DNA of 64,000 nt from Onchocerca lupi (lineage: Eukaryota > Nematoda > Chromadorea > Rhabditida > Onchocercidae), in NCBI GenBank assembly GCA_028564675.1, contig JAOVVO010000074.1:124001-188000 (forward strand). Direction: 5' to 3'. Below are positions 63,721-64,000 of this stretch, one piece after another. A program made the translations under genes and the position numbers. Positions within the stretch are counted from its first letter, which is position 1. Each line of letters starts with the position of its first letter. Under the pieces are notes generated by a model. The model was not told where the DNA came from, made no database searches, and worked only from the letters and a program-made list of their open reading frames with translations.

Positions 63721-64000
63721 GTTAATATGATCATAATAACTGTAACTGTTAATAATGTTTTAGCCTAGCAATTCATAAGAATATTTAATAAAGTAAAGCT
63801 AAAAAAGAATATTTATTCGATTAATTTCTATTCCTCAGTTAATATGAATTGCAATTGATCAGAAATTTAAAAATGATTTCAATATAATGTTCTCTGTTCC
63901 GTAAAAAAAAAAACTTTCCAAACTGATAAGCTAATATTTCAATTTAAATTTATATTTTCAACATTTTGCAAAAAATATAATATTAAGTTGAGATAAGGAA
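63721..64000. other. Right flank of Helitron
   Basis: A+T-rich flank; no gene or repeat beyond a short A tract at 63904-63914. Confidence 0.5.

Noticed and set aside
1..64000. tRNA, rRNA, CRISPR arrays, bacterial operons or Wolbachia insertions
   Set aside because: Scanned by eye for tRNA T-loop patterns, repeat-spacer arrays and dense intron-free genes; none found. A covariance-model scan was not possible.

Overview
The window reads as nuclear DNA of a parasitic (filarial-type) nematode. It is about 70% A+T, full of poly(A)/poly(T) tracts, and its genes are split into short exons with TTTCAG-type acceptors. Several genes have a splice acceptor only 1-25 bases upstream of the ATG, as expected for spliced-leader (SL) trans-splicing. 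The proteins are clearly animal, with nematode-style family members. A near-exact copy of the nematode SL1 leader lies in one intergenic region. Gene models were built by hand from reading frame, conserved family motifs and GT..AG splice sites with phase bookkeeping; no database search was run.

Layout. (1) 1-758, minus: 3' part of an astacin-like metalloprotease whose zinc-binding/catalytic motif is destroyed. (2) 1848-4970, plus: complete NEDD8-activating enzyme catalytic subunit (UBA3/RFL-1). (3) 5822-8627, minus: complete MRG15/MRG-1 chromodomain-MRG protein, tail-to-tail with UBA3. (4) 12430-13736, minus: complete eIF5A. (5) 16108-18403, plus: two-exon LRR-Ig single-pass membrane receptor, head-to-head with eIF5A. 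(6) 20328-20349: SL1-like 22-mer without a splice donor. (7) 20975-23203, minus: seven-finger C2H2 protein. (8) 23599-24731 (perhaps from 25026), minus: small unrecognised gene. (9) 26062-29561, minus: BTB/POZ protein with six C2H2 fingers. (10) 34534-44048, minus: 22-exon CLC chloride channel with a long C-terminal tail; a possible 5' exon lies at 48660-48851. (11) 53973-60913, minus: Dbl-homology RhoGEF of PLEKHG5 type that stops before any PH domain. (12) about 62275-63718, plus: decayed, internally deleted Helitron with a recognisable 3' hairpin end.

The genes do not form an operon or one pathway: neighbouring same-strand genes are kilobases apart. They are housekeeping (UBA3, eIF5A), chromatin/transcription (MRG-1, two zinc-finger proteins), signalling/adhesion (LRR-Ig, RhoGEF) and ion transport (CLC). 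From memory, rfl-1, mrg-1 and iff-1 are all on C. elegans chromosome III, so the left third may be an old linkage block.

The least explained parts are the SL1-like sequence followed by a small ORF, the catalytically dead astacin, the GC-rich island at 51.25-51.47 kb, the small gene at 23.6-25.0 kb, protein-like fragments at 53.48-53.86 kb, and the PH-less RhoGEF. No undescribed multi-gene system (CRISPR, defence or biosynthetic cluster) was found.
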